64,000 nt of DNA, taken from positions 1 through 64,000 of the forward strand of contig NZ_JABMJK010000021.1 of assembly GCF_013376005.1 (NCBI RefSeq). The letters run 5' to 3'. Shown piece by piece: positions 1-8,268 of the stretch. This DNA comes from Duganella sp. SG902. GTDB lineage: Bacteria > Pseudomonadota > Gammaproteobacteria > Burkholderiales > Burkholderiaceae_D. The position numbers and the translations under genes were made by a program. Positions within the stretch are counted from its first letter, which is position 1. Each line of letters opens with the position of its first letter. Under the pieces are notes generated by a model. That model had not been told where the DNA came from. It saw only the letters and a program-made list of their open reading frames with translations, and did not search any database.

Positions 1-327
1 GCAGTCCAACGTTTAACTTCCTCTTCCATAACCATGCTCACGTGATGTCCTTTCAGTATTATCACCTGAGCAGGAATTCACTGGGTCATTACAATTCCTG
101 CGTGTGCAACTTGGATCACGTCTGACCTTCAACTTTCGCTGCTCTAACCAACGATCCCAGAAACAAAGACGTCATAAAAGAACCTAGGAGCGAAGAATGC
201 AGGGGACCTAATCTTCAGCTGTTCAAGGACGAAAATTGATGAGGCGGCTGCTGAGGAAGCCGCTCCACTGCTTCGTCCGCTTGGGGGCGGAAATGGACTC
301 TGGTAAACGCGCCGTCTCCTCAATAAC
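1..327. other. No supported gene
   Basis: This stretch has no reading frame with recognisable protein features. A 91-codon minus-strand frame at 144-419 is compositionally odd (serine, arginine and phenylalanine clusters) and has no convincing ribosome binding site, so it is not called. Base composition looks lower in GC than the rest of the window, which fits an accessory or decayed patch. Nothing else is seen here. Confidence 0.6.
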
Positions 328-354
328 AAAAAGGTCAGCCATGACTGGCTGACC
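328..354 (-). terminator. Intrinsic terminator downstream of the GH3 remnant
   Basis: A perfect 9-bp stem (333-341 with 346-354) has a 4-nt loop. On the minus strand it is followed by five T residues (plus-strand A run 328-332). It lies about 80 nt past the stop of the minus-strand glycosidase fragment, so it probably ended that original transcript. Confidence 0.7.
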
Positions 355-431
355 TGCTTCGTTTCATCCAACTCACTACAGCCGCTTTGCGCTATGTGTC
401 GCGTTGGCGCAGCACCCAAGAACTTCCAGTC

Positions 432-1382
432 CTAGAACTGCACCTCTTTCGCCAGCGGCAGGTCGGCGCTGTTCGGGCCTACCTTCAAGGTGACGTTGCC
501 TTTCGGCGCGAGCCACTGCGAGGTCTTCTCGTCCCAGGTCGATAGCAAGCGGCGTTCTACCGGCACCGTCACGACGCGCTCTTCGCCCTGCGCCAACTGG
601 ACGCGGACATAGCCCACCAGTTTGACCGCCGGTGCCTGCGCGCTGTAGACCTGCACCACGGTAGAGTCGGCGCGCGCGCCGGTATTCTTCACGCGGACCG
701 ACACCTGCGCCGCCTCGTCGCCGCGCGCTGCGGTGCGCACCGCGATATCGCTGTAGCTGTAAGTGGTGTAGGACAAGCCGTAACCGAACGGGAACAGCGG
801 CTTCTGGCCCTGCTGCTGCAGGTAACGGTAGCCGACCATCACACCTTCGTCGTAGCGCACCGTGCCACCGCCGCGATATGGACGGACGCCCTGGCTTTCG
901 TCGGCCAGGAACGATACTGGCAGGCGGCCGCCCGGTTCAGCATCGCCAAACAGTACGCTGGCGATGCCGGTACCGGCTGCGGAGCCGGGATACCACATCT
1001 GCACCACGCCTTTCACTCGGGACAGCCACGGCATTCTCACCGCACCGCCCGTATTCAGCACCACTACCGTATTCGGATTGGCGGCGGCGACGGCTTCCAC
1101 CAGCGCATCCTGGTCGCCCGGCAGCGCGTAGTTGTCGCGGTCCATTTCTTCACCCGTGACCTGGTTCACAAACACCACGGCCACCCCCGACTTGCGCGCC
1201 AGCGCCACGGCTTCGGGAATCAATGATACAGGCTGCCAGCCAAGCTGGATGCGGTTGCCGGTGAAGGCGCCGCGCGCCGAGTATTCAACCTCGATACGCG
1301 CCTTCTTGCTGGCCGCCAGTTGCCACGGTCTGTCGGGCACTACCTGCGCGCGGAACCCCAAACGGCAAAGGCTTGTTCGCAA
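432..1382 (-). pseudogene. C-terminal remnant of a GH3 beta-glucosidase
   Basis: The 316-codon frame matches the C-terminal part of glycoside hydrolase family 3 enzymes that carry a PA14 insertion. First comes the end of a PA14-like segment (about residues 15-50). The GH3 C-terminal sandwich follows, with the typical ALPGDQDALV and VVLNTGG stretches and the FPFGYGLSYT motif. A fibronectin-III-like domain ends the protein. Intact members are usually 700-900 residues. The N-terminal TIM barrel with the catalytic aspartate is missing, the only available start is a TTG inside the conserved region, and no barrel is visible upstream. It is therefore most likely a 5'-deleted pseudogene. Expression of an isolated C-terminal domain cannot be excluded. 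Confidence 0.8.
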
Positions 1383-1567
1383 AATCGCAGTGGTCGCACC
1401 GCGACGTTATTGAATGTGAACTGATCTAATGCAATGCGCGTGGCAAAAGCTTAAGTCAAACTGGGGATCATGTAGAACCGTCATCAGCAACATTTTGCAT
1501 TTCCGTGCGGCGCCGCAAAACGTGCCCATTAAGGTCGCCTCACAGATCGCAATTCGCAAAGACAGCC

Positions 1568-1828
1568 ATGAACGCCAACAGTTCCCCTTCCACGACTAAT
1601 GAACGTCGCCACACAATACGTCGAGCAACCGACGCTACTGAAATTCGCATGCTGCATTTGAAGGAAGTCATGAAGATCTGCGGACTGGGACGAACCAGTG
1701 TCTACGACGCGGTTCAGCGTGGCGAATTTCCTCCGCCCGTTCCGCTGCTTACTCGCGCACCACGCTGGATCCATCAAGAGATTCAATCGTGGCTTTCTCA
1801 TCAGATCAAATTGTCGCGTGACAAATAA
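1568..1828 (+). CDS. AlpA-family DNA-binding regulator
   Basis: This 86-residue protein carries a winged-helix/MerR-like fold typical of AlpA/phage excisionase-type regulators. The core reads L-K-E-V-M-K-I-C-G-L-G-R-T-S-V-Y-D (about residues 31-47), then an FPPPVPL turn and an R-W-x-x-x-E-I-x-x-W-L end. AlpA proteins normally control integrase or excision genes of prophages and islands, but no integrase lies nearby. ATG 1568 is chosen over an in-frame GTG at 1505 because the extra 21 residues are arginine-rich and unlike the family; neither has a strong ribosome binding site. With the broken glycosidase on one side and a tRNA gene on the other, it looks like a leftover of an integrated element. 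Confidence 0.75.
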   Translation: MNANSSPSTTNERRHTIRRATDATEIRMLHLKEVMKICGLGRTSVYDAVQRGEFPPPVPLLTRAPRWIHQEIQSWLSHQIKLSRDK

Positions 1829-1994
1829 ATCGGACTATCGCGAACGCTTCAGCATTGCAGTATTAGCCAGCTCGCTACAGGGATTTACAAACAAAAGTAA
1901 TCCATTTTGATGCGCTGGAACGCAACGTTTCGTCCGCTGACGTCCGCGTAGGTCCGCCACACTTTGTCATACTTTTGTCATCCTCCCAAAACGC

Positions 1995-2019
1995 AAAAAG
2001 CCTACACATCTGTGTAGGC
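1995..2019 (-). terminator. Intrinsic terminator of tRNA-Val
   Basis: A 9-bp stem (2000-2008 with 2011-2019) with a 2-nt spacer in the drawn loop is followed on the minus strand by five T residues (plus A run 1995-1999). It sits 21 nt beyond the CCA end of the minus-strand tRNA gene, the expected place for its terminator. Confidence 0.8.
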
Positions 2020-2040
2020 CATTGATTTTCTTGCGAATTC

Positions 2041-2115
2041 TGGTGGGAAGTGCAAGTTTCGAACTTGCGACCCCTGCAGTGTGAATGCAGTGCTCTACCC
2101 CTGAGCTAACCTCCC
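2041..2115 (-). tRNA. tRNA-Val (anticodon CAC)
   Basis: The minus strand folds into a complete cloverleaf. The 7-bp acceptor stem has one G-U pair. The D arm contains TAGCTCAGGGGTAGAGC, and the T arm contains the GTTCGAA signature. The 5-bp anticodon stem CTGCA/TGCAG encloses the loop TTCACAC, so the anticodon is CAC, reading GTG valine codons. The CCA end is encoded (2041-2043). There is no partner tRNA nearby and no second copy of the 3' end that would mark an att site in the window. Confidence 0.95.
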
Positions 2116-2168
2116 GTTGAGTGCGAGCATTATAGACCGCCTCCCAGACAAACGCAAGGGTAAATCTG

Positions 2169-2657
2169 CTAATCCCCCTCTTCCGCTCGCGACTTGCCGG
2201 TGCTGTAGGGCAGCACCATCAGCGGCGCGCTCGGCGACAGCGCTTGCAAGCGCTTGTACAGCGCCCGCGTTTCCAGCAGGTTCCACACGCGCAGCATGGC
2301 TTCGATCGTGTCGAACGGTTTGGTGAGGAAGTCGCGCGCGCCCAGTGAGAGCGCGCGCCGCTTCGACTCGCTGGTGGCGTCGGCGGTCACCACCAGCACC
2401 GGCCGGTAGTCGAACGGGTCGCCGCGCCGCTTCAGGTGCTCTAGCACCGCATAGCCGTCGAGTTCCGGCATCATCAGGTCCAGGATGATCAGGTCGGGGT
2501 CGAACGCCGCGTACAGGTCGAGGGCTTTTTGCGCGTCGGTGGTGCCGACCACGTGGGTCAGCCCTTCGCGCGTCAGCAGGTCTTCCAGCAAGCGCAGGTT
2601 GGCCGGCTGGTCGTCGATGATCAGCACGCGCGACGAAAGCAAATCATCTTCGTTCAT
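2169..2657 (-). CDS. Single-domain response regulator
   Basis: The 162-residue protein is one CheY-like receiver domain with a short C-terminal tail and no output domain. The acidic pair is D15/D16, the phospho-acceptor is D60 in the ILDLMMP strand, the switch threonine is T91 and the conserved lysine is K113 in LTKPF. It overlaps the upstream hybrid kinase by four bases, so it is translationally coupled to that kinase, which is its likely phosphodonor. The last 25 residues are unlike a DNA-binding or enzymatic domain. It probably acts by protein-protein contact or as a phosphate sink. Confidence 0.9.
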   Translation of the reverse strand: MNEDDLLSSRVLIIDDQPANLRLLEDLLTREGLTHVVGTTDAQKALDLYAAFDPDLIILDLMMPELDGYAVLEHLKRRGDPFDYRPVLVVTADATSESKRRALSLGARDFLTKPFDTIEAMLRVWNLLETRALYKRLQALSPSAPLMVLPYSTGKSRAEEGD

Positions 2658-4525
2658 TTGTTTATCCTATCGAGTAAAGCGAAAAACTCCCGCAGGTCGA
2701 GCGGCTTTTTCAAGTGCATGCCGGCCGCCGCTGGAGCACCATCACCGCCCAGCAACACCAGCGGCACGGCCGACAACGCGGCGTCAGCGCGCAGTCGCGC
2801 CAGCGTGGCGGGATCCGCCAATTGCGCGTCCAGCAGCAGCACATCCGGCACGCGCGACGCGGCCTGCGCCCAGCCGTCGGCCACGCTGCGCGCGGCCACA
2901 AAGCGCCAACCGGGGCGGCGGGCCATCAGCGTTTCCATCAGCGCCAGGCTGGACGCGTCGCTGTCGATGCACAGTATGGTCGGCATGTCGGCGGCTGGCG
3001 CGGTGGATGCGACCGCTTGTGCATCCTGAGCTGGCGCCAGTTCCTGCGCCGCCAGCGTCGCACGCGGCAGTTGGACGGTGAACACGCTGCCCTTGCCCGC
3101 CGTGCTGTCGGCCGCCAGGCTGCCGCCCATGGCCTCGGCCAGCGAACGGGATACGGCCAACCCCAGGCCCACGCCCTCGGTCTTGCCGCGCTCGGCTCCC
3201 AAGCGGTCGAACGGGGTGAACAGGCGTTCCAGCAGTCCGGCCTCGATGCCATCGCCCTCGTCCGCGATGGCGATGGCGACCTGTTCGTCCCGCCCGCTGA
3301 CGGCAATGCGCACTTCGCCGCCGGCGCGGTTGTATTTGATGGCATTGGAGAGCAGGTTCAGCATGATTTGCGTCAGGCGCTGGCGGTCGGCGACCACCGC
3401 CAGCCCGCCGTCGTCAACCAGCGCCGGCAGCTTGATCTGATGCTGGACCGCCAGCGGCTGCAGCAAGGCCAGCGCCTCGCGCAGCACGGGCGCCACCCGC
3501 ACCGGCGCCGCCGTGATCGTCAGTTGCCCGGCCTCGACGCGGGCCAGGTCCAGCACGTCGTCGATCAGCGACAGCAAATGTTTGCCGGCGCGCGCGATGT
3601 GCTGCGCATGCTGGCGGTTCTGGCCGGCGGCAAGGTCATCCTCGAGCAATTGCGCGAAACCCAGGATCGCGTTCAGCGGCGTGCGCAGCTCATGACTGGT
3701 GCGCGACAGGAATTCGGATTTGGCCACGCTGGCCGCCTGCGCGGCGGTGGCGCGCCTGGCCAGCAGCACGCTGGCGTGATGCAGACGGTCGGCCAGCAAT
3801 CCCAGCTCGTCGCTGGCCACGCCGGTCGCCAGCAGCGGCTGGTCGTTCACCAACCGTTCGGCGTTCTCGGCCGACACGCGCACCCGCCGCACCACGCGCA
3901 GCGTGAACAACAGCATGGCCAGCACGCCGGCCAGTCCGATCACGATGGTGGCCAGGTTCATGAAGACGTTGCGGCGCAGCGCCTCCTGGACGGCGGCGGT
4001 GCGCTGCACGACCAGCATCGACTCGCGCGCGTTCATGGCGCCGATCCCGTCGCGCAGTTGATTGAGGATCTGCCGCCCGGCCAGCAGGCTGGCGCGCAAC
4101 GCCTCGGGATCGCCGTGATATTGCTGGCGCAGCGCTTCCAGCCCGGCCAGCTTTTGCCGCACCAGCGGCAGCAACACGTTCAGCCGCGCCAGCTGTTCCG
4201 GATCGCGCACGTTCTGTTGCAGGTCGTCCATCGCCGCCGGCAGCTTGACCTGCGCCGCGCGGTAGGGATTGAGGAAGTCGTCCACGCCCGTCAGCAGATA
4301 GCCGCGCACGCCGGTGGCGGATTCGGCGATCAGCGCGTGCAGCAGCTGGATGTCGCGCTGCACCTGCAGCGTGCGCTGCATTTCGGTCATGGCGTCGGCG
4401 GTCTGCCGCTCGAGCTTGTAGCTGGTCGCCACCGAGCCGACGAACGTGGCCAGGGCCGCCATGACGATCACGGTGACCTTGACCGTCAGCGACCAGTTCC
4501 GCCAGTACAGGGCGGCCCGCCTCAT
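2654..4525 (-). CDS. CHASE3 hybrid sensor histidine kinase
   Basis: The 623-residue inner-membrane kinase has a first membrane helix (about 16-36) and a helical CHASE3-type periplasmic sensor (about 40-180, with the ATGVRGYLLTG signature). A second helix (about 190-210), a HAMP-like linker, a HisKA domain with H278 in SHELRTPLN, and an HATPase domain (N box around NAIKYN, G boxes DEGDGI and GLGLAVS) follow. The C-terminal receiver-like domain (about 505-620) has an acidic start (CIDSD), LLLDAQL and HLKKPLD. It overlaps the LuxR-type gene upstream and the receiver gene downstream by four bases each, so the three form one operon. The signal sensed is unknown. Confidence 0.92.
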   Translation of the reverse strand: MRRAALYWRNWSLTVKVTVIVMAALATFVGSVATSYKLERQTADAMTEMQRTLQVQRDIQLLHALIAESATGVRGYLLTGVDDFLNPYRAAQVKLPAAMDDLQQNVRDPEQLARLNVLLPLVRQKLAGLEALRQQYHGDPEALRASLLAGRQILNQLRDGIGAMNARESMLVVQRTAAVQEALRRNVFMNLATIVIGLAGVLAMLLFTLRVVRRVRVSAENAERLVNDQPLLATGVASDELGLLADRLHHASVLLARRATAAQAASVAKSEFLSRTSHELRTPLNAILGFAQLLEDDLAAGQNRQHAQHIARAGKHLLSLIDDVLDLARVEAGQLTITAAPVRVAPVLREALALLQPLAVQHQIKLPALVDDGGLAVVADRQRLTQIMLNLLSNAIKYNRAGGEVRIAVSGRDEQVAIAIADEGDGIEAGLLERLFTPFDRLGAERGKTEGVGLGLAVSRSLAEAMGGSLAADSTAGKGSVFTVQLPRATLAAQELAPAQDAQAVASTAPAADMPTILCIDSDASSLALMETLMARRPGWRFVAARSVADGWAQAASRVPDVLLLDAQLADPATLARLRADAALSAVPLVLLGGDGAPAAAGMHLKKPLDLREFFALLDRINK

Positions 4526-5298
4526 CCGCCGAACCCGTAGTCGACCGCGTACACCGCCGCCTGCGTGCGGTCACGCAGGTCGAGCTTGTGCAGGATGCGT
4601 TCGATATGCACCTTGACGGTGCCGGCGGCGATGCCCAGTTCCTCCGCCATCGCCGCGTTGGTCAGCCCGCGCGGCATCATGGCGAACACTTGCAGCTCGC
4701 GCGAGGTCAGTTGCTTCAACTTGGCGGCAGAGGCGGTGGCGGCCGCGCGCACGGTCGGCTTGCTGGCGGCCTGGTGCGCCGTCGCCAGGATGGTGCCCAG
4801 CACCTGCAGCACGCTCAGGTCGTCGGCGTTAGGCGGCGCCGCCGGGCGCGCGCTCATCATGGCCAGCAGCCCGGCGCTCCGGCCGTGGAAGCGCAAGGGC
4901 ACCAGCACCTCCAGCCCGACCGTCTTGTCGCGCCCCACCCGCAGCCGGCTGTGGATGTCTTGCTGTATCAGCGGCAGCGCGTTCTCCTGCAGGGCCTCAT
5001 GCAGCGCGCCGGTGGCCGGCAGGCGCGCGCCGACAGGCGCCACCGGTCCTTGCGATGCGACCACGTGCAGTCCGTCGGTATGGACGTGAAGCAGCAGGCC
5101 CTCCTCCAGCGACAGGAAGGACAGCGCCTTTCCCAGGATGGATTGCATGGCGGCCTCGCCGTGGCCTTCCTCGGCCAGCACCTCGGCGGCGGCGGTCAGC
5201 AGGCGCAGGCGGGCGGCGCTGCCCTCGTTGTGGCGATAGCGAACGCGGGCGCTGCGGGCGTTGCCGTGGGGGGATGTCGGGGTCGTGGTGTCGGTCAT
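4522..5298 (-). CDS. LuxR-type transcription factor with GAF-like sensor domain
   Basis: The 258-residue protein has a GAF-like N-terminal domain (about residues 28-165) and a LuxR/NarL helix-turn-helix (about 192-255). The helix-turn-helix contains LTSRELQVF, GLTNAAMAEELGI and GTVKVHIERILHKL. It has no receiver domain, so it is not a normal phosphorylated partner of the kinase. The GAF domain probably binds a small ligand or senses redox state. It is the first gene of the minus-strand three-gene operon and shares an ATGA overlap with the kinase. It is divergent from the CzcE-like gene across a 163-bp space that should hold promoters for both sides. Confidence 0.88.
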   Translation of the reverse strand: MTDTTTPTSPHGNARSARVRYRHNEGSAARLRLLTAAAEVLAEEGHGEAAMQSILGKALSFLSLEEGLLLHVHTDGLHVVASQGPVAPVGARLPATGALHEALQENALPLIQQDIHSRLRVGRDKTVGLEVLVPLRFHGRSAGLLAMMSARPAAPPNADDLSVLQVLGTILATAHQAASKPTVRAAATASAAKLKQLTSRELQVFAMMPRGLTNAAMAEELGIAAGTVKVHIERILHKLDLRDRTQAAVYAVDYGFGG

Positions 5299-5461
5299 GG
5301 GATTTTCCTGTTGAGCGGATTATATGCCAATCAGCATAGAAAAAATCCGCCGTCCAGCCGATTCCGGCTCATCGCGACATCTCCATACTTCACTCATCGC
5401 CATCGACCACCGATCCATGTGCGACCTGAAACCCTTAATTTTTTGTGGAGATCGTAATTTA

Positions 5462-5785
5462 ATGAAGCAATTCCTGACCATCGCAGCCATCGCCATCGTC
5501 CTGCCATTCAGCGCCTCGGCGGCCAACAAGACCCACGTCAACGGCAGCGCCGCCACGGCCAGCGCCGCCGCGCGCGTGATCAACGTCCTGCCCAAGACCA
5601 AGCACGTCAACGTCAACCAGGGCGAGACGGTGAAGTTTGTGGTCGGCGATAAATCGTTCAGCTGGCACTTCGACACGCTGCGCGCGAGCGACAGCTTCCC
5701 GCTGTCGAAGATCGCGCCGGCCGACATCGACACCCATCGCGTCCGCGTCTACGTGTCGCCCAACCCGCTGTATCACGGCGGCTAA
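5462..5785 (+). CDS. CzcE-family periplasmic metal-binding-like protein
   Basis: The 107-residue protein starts with a clear signal peptide (MKQFLTIAAIAIVLPFSASA). The mature part matches the small CzcE family: a GETVKFVVGDKSFSWHFDTL stretch and a proline-rich YVSPNPLYHGG end. CzcE is a periplasmic copper-binding accessory protein of a metal-resistance cluster, but no czc or cop efflux genes lie here, so metal binding is an inference from family. ATG 5462 is preferred over an upstream in-frame start because it begins the signal peptide and follows GGAG at 5446-5449. It is probably co-transcribed with the next gene, 45 bp downstream. Confidence 0.75.
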   Translation: MKQFLTIAAIAIVLPFSASAANKTHVNGSAATASAAARVINVLPKTKHVNVNQGETVKFVVGDKSFSWHFDTLRASDSFPLSKIAPADIDTHRVRVYVSPNPLYHGG

Positions 5786-5830
5786 GCCCGACCCTTGTTC
5801 TTTCAACTTCAACTATACCAAAGGAAAAAT

Positions 5831-6286
5831 ATGCGTTACCTGAGCCTGTTGCCTGTCGCCTGCGCCCTGCTGGCCGCCAATGTCCACGCGGCCAACACCG
5901 AGACCTGCCACCCATCGTCGGAGAAAGAGATCGCCGGCCTGTTCGACCGCTGGAACGCGTCGCTGCAAACCGGGAATCCCGACAAGGTGGTGGCCAACTA
6001 CGCCACCAAGTCGGTGCTGCTGGCCACCGTGTCGAACAAGCCGCGCCTGACGCCGGAGGAAAAGCGCGACTACTTCGTGCACTTCCTGGCCGGCAAGCCG
6101 GTCGGCAGCATCGACAGCCGCACCATCGAACTGGACTGCAACACCGCCGTCGACGCCGGCCTGTACACCTTCAAGTTCGCGGATGGCAAGGAAGTGAAGG
6201 CGCGCTTCACCTACACCTATAAGTGGGATGGCAAGCAGTGGCTGATCACCAGCCACCACTCGTCGGCCATGCCGGGCAAGGACTAA
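5831..6286 (+). CDS. Exported NTF2-like (SgcJ/EcaC, DUF4440-type) protein
   Basis: The 151-residue protein has a signal peptide (about residues 1-20, ending NVHAA) followed by one NTF2-like cone domain. The signature pieces are EIAGLFDRWNASLQTGNPDKVVANYA near the start (conserved W and N) and the FTYTYKWDGKQWLI strand near the end. Such domains bind small molecules or mediate association; some are isomerases, and no catalytic residues can be assigned here. ATG 5831 follows AAGGAAA at 5820-5826. It converges on dnaQ with a four-base overlap of the stop codons. Confidence 0.8.
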   Translation: MRYLSLLPVACALLAANVHAANTETCHPSSEKEIAGLFDRWNASLQTGNPDKVVANYATKSVLLATVSNKPRLTPEEKRDYFVHFLAGKPVGSIDSRTIELDCNTAVDAGLYTFKFADGKEVKARFTYTYKWDGKQWLITSHHSSAMPGKD

Positions 6287-7005
6287 GCCGCCGGCGGGGC
6301 CGGTGGATTCAGCGAGGCGGTCCAGATGCACTGGCCCTTGACCGCCTTGTCCAGCCCCGCCAGCGTCTCGGCGTGGGCGGCCAGTTCCTCCTCGGAGGCC
6401 GGCACGAAGATGATGTCGGCCATGGCCACCGGCTCCAGCAGCTCGCCGATGTTGACCACTTCCTCCTCCACGTCCATGCCCAGGGTGTTCTGGCCACGGG
6501 TCATGGCGAGGTAGACGTCGGCCAGCAGTTCCGCGTCCAGCAGCGCGCCGTGCAGCTTGCGGTGCGAGTTGGAGATGCCGTAGCGGTCGCACAGCGCGTC
6601 CAGCGAGTTGCGCTTGCCTGGATGCAGTTCCTTGGCCTGCACCAGGGTGTCGATCACGCCGCCGATGTGCTCGGTGAAGTCCGGCAGGTTGAGCAGCTTG
6701 AATTCGTGGTTCAGGAAGCCCAGGTCGAACGGCGCGTTGTGGATGATGACTTCGGCGCCCCGGACATACTCGCGCAGCTGGTCGACGATCTCATGGAACT
6801 TCGGCTTGTCGCTCAGGAACTCGGTGGTCAGGCCGTGGACGTTCAGCGCGCCCTCTTCCGAGTCGCGTTCCGGATTGATGTAGAAGTGGAGATTGTTCCC
6901 CGTCAGCATGCGGTTGTTCAGCTCGACGCAGCCGATCTCCAGGATGCGGTTGCCCAGCTTGGGGTTGATACCGGTGGTTTCGGTATCGAGGACGATTTGG
7001 CGCAT
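6283..7005 (-). CDS. dnaQ: DNA polymerase III epsilon subunit (3'-5' exonuclease)
   Basis: The 240-residue proofreading exonuclease has the DEDDh motifs: ExoI D7 and E9 in VLDTETTG, ExoII in IIHNAPFDLGFLNHE, and ExoIII with the histidine and aspartate in HGALLDAELLADVYL. Length and order match bacterial DnaQ, which sits beside the polymerase alpha subunit in the replisome and removes misincorporated bases. The C-terminal tail (about 185-240) is the region that contacts alpha. It follows rnhA by 33 bp on the same strand, the classic rnhA-dnaQ pairing. The last codons overlap the converging NTF2-like gene. Confidence 0.96.
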   Translation of the reverse strand: MRQIVLDTETTGINPKLGNRILEIGCVELNNRMLTGNNLHFYINPERDSEEGALNVHGLTTEFLSDKPKFHEIVDQLREYVRGAEVIIHNAPFDLGFLNHEFKLLNLPDFTEHIGGVIDTLVQAKELHPGKRNSLDALCDRYGISNSHRKLHGALLDAELLADVYLAMTRGQNTLGMDVEEEVVNIGELLEPVAMADIIFVPASEEELAAHAETLAGLDKAVKGQCIWTASLNPPAPPAA

Positions 7006-7038
7006 AGTATTCCGAAATTAATTGCAGAGCGCAGTATA

Positions 7039-7479
7039 TCAGCGCCCGCGCGCCACTTCCACGCCGCGGTTGGCCAGCATGTCAGCCCGTTCGTTGCCAG
7101 GATGACCATTGTGGCCGCGCACCCAGCGCCATTCCACAGTGTGCATTTGCTGCACCGCGTCGAGCGCCTTCCACAGGTCCTCGTTCTTGACCGGCTCCTT
7201 GGTCGAGGTCTTCCAGCCGCGCGCCTTCCAGCCGTGGATCCACTCGCTGATGCCTTTCTGGACGTACTGGCTGTCGGTGTGCAGCACCACCGTGCACGGC
7301 CGCTTCAGCGCGCTCAGCGCCTCGATCACCGCCTGCAGCTCCATGCGGTTGTTGGTGGTGTCGCGCGCGCCGCCGAAGATCTCCTTCTCGGCCTCGCCCG
7401 CCACCAGCAACGCGCCCCAACCGCCCAGGCCGGGATTGCCCTTGCATGCGCCGTCGGTAAAAATTTCAACCTTATCCAT
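7039..7479 (-). CDS. rnhA: Ribonuclease HI
   Basis: The 146-residue enzyme cleaves the RNA strand of RNA-DNA hybrids. The catalytic acids are visible: D9 in IFTDGACKGNPG, the glutamate in NRMELQAV, the aspartate in LHTDSQYV, and the late aspartate in NERADMLAN. The basic GWKARGWKT handle loop is present, as in E. coli RNase HI. It overlaps the upstream methyltransferase gene by eight bases and precedes dnaQ, so the three are probably one transcript. Confidence 0.96.
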   Translation of the reverse strand: MDKVEIFTDGACKGNPGLGGWGALLVAGEAEKEIFGGARDTTNNRMELQAVIEALSALKRPCTVVLHTDSQYVQKGISEWIHGWKARGWKTSTKEPVKNEDLWKALDAVQQMHTVEWRWVRGHNGHPGNERADMLANRGVEVARGR

Positions 7480-8248
7480 CCTGCCGCTCTCTTCTTTTGT
7501 TCGTTACCGGCACGCCCACCGGGGCCGCTGCCGTTTTCCTGGTCCATGCCGGACCGATCAAGCGCATGCCTTTCACGCGCTTGACCGCTTGTATGATGTA
7601 GACGCCGCCGAAGTATGGCCACCAGCGCGAGCCGGCATTATCCATGAAGGCGTAGCGCTGCAGCCACTTTTCTGTGCGGCAGGCCGGCGCGTAGCAGCCG
7701 AAGTGGCTCTGGCTGGCGCTCATATTCAGCAATTTTAACCAATCCTTCATGCGCGGCATAGAAATCAGCTCCTCGGTGCGCGGCAGGAAGGAGGTGCCGC
7801 CGACGCGCCGCAGCACGTGGCGCGCCCCCCACAGGCTGGCCGGGTTGAAGCCGCAGATGACGACCTGCCCCTCCGGGATCAGCACACGCTCGACCTCGCG
7901 CAGCACCTGGTGCGGGTCGGTGGAAAATTCCAGCACGTGCGGCAACACCACCAGGTCGATGCTTTGCGAAGCGAACGGCAGTTCGGTGTAATCGAGCGTG
8001 AGGTCGACGCTGCGCCGGTCCTCGCGCGCGGCCCGGGTCTTGCGGTCGGCCAGCAGTTTGTACGGCATGCGGCTGGCGGCCAGCGCGTCGATTTCAGGCA
8101 TGCCGATCTGCACCGCGTTGTAGCCGAAGATGTCGGCTGTTAAATTATCGAGACAGCTTTGTTCCCACGCACGCATGTACACACCGGCGGGCGTTTGCAG
8201 CCAGCCTTCCAGCGCTATAATGGATTTCTCCGACCCCGCCTTATCCAT
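7472..8248 (-). CDS. Class I SAM-dependent methyltransferase
   Basis: The 258-residue protein matches the methyltransferase commonly found between gloB and rnhA in proteobacteria. It lacks a crisp GxGxG motif I, but keeps the later core signature LPFASQSIDLVVLPHVLEF and the GxNP strand VVICGFNPASLWG. The acceptor substrate is unknown. Start ATG 8248 is chosen because AAAAGG lies at the right distance upstream; an in-frame TTG at 8269 would run into the gloB start codon. The gene is divergent from gloB, and the gloB promoter probably lies inside its first codons. Confidence 0.85.
   Translation of the reverse strand: MDKAGSEKSIIALEGWLQTPAGVYMRAWEQSCLDNLTADIFGYNAVQIGMPEIDALAASRMPYKLLADRKTRAAREDRRSVDLTLDYTELPFASQSIDLVVLPHVLEFSTDPHQVLREVERVLIPEGQVVICGFNPASLWGARHVLRRVGGTSFLPRTEELISMPRMKDWLKLLNMSASQSHFGCYAPACRTEKWLQRYAFMDNAGSRWWPYFGGVYIIQAVKRVKGMRLIGPAWTRKTAAAPVGVPVTNKRRERQDG
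8194..8221 (+). promoter_or_regulatory. Candidate sigma-70 promoter for gloB
   Basis: TTTGCA (8194-8199) and TATAAT (8216-8221) are separated by 16 bp. Transcription would begin near 8228 and leave a leader of about 40 nt before the gloB ATG. The site lies inside the opposite-strand methyltransferase coding sequence. Confidence 0.5.
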
Positions 8249-8268
8249 GCTTAGCCTTTTGCGATCCA

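Noticed and set aside
144..419. 91-codon minus-strand frame
   Set aside because: No motif, no ribosome binding site, and it spans the terminator hairpin at 328-354.
2714..4540. A 608-codon plus-strand frame opposite the hybrid kinase
   Set aside because: It is Q/R/H-rich without any motif, while the minus strand gives a complete kinase.
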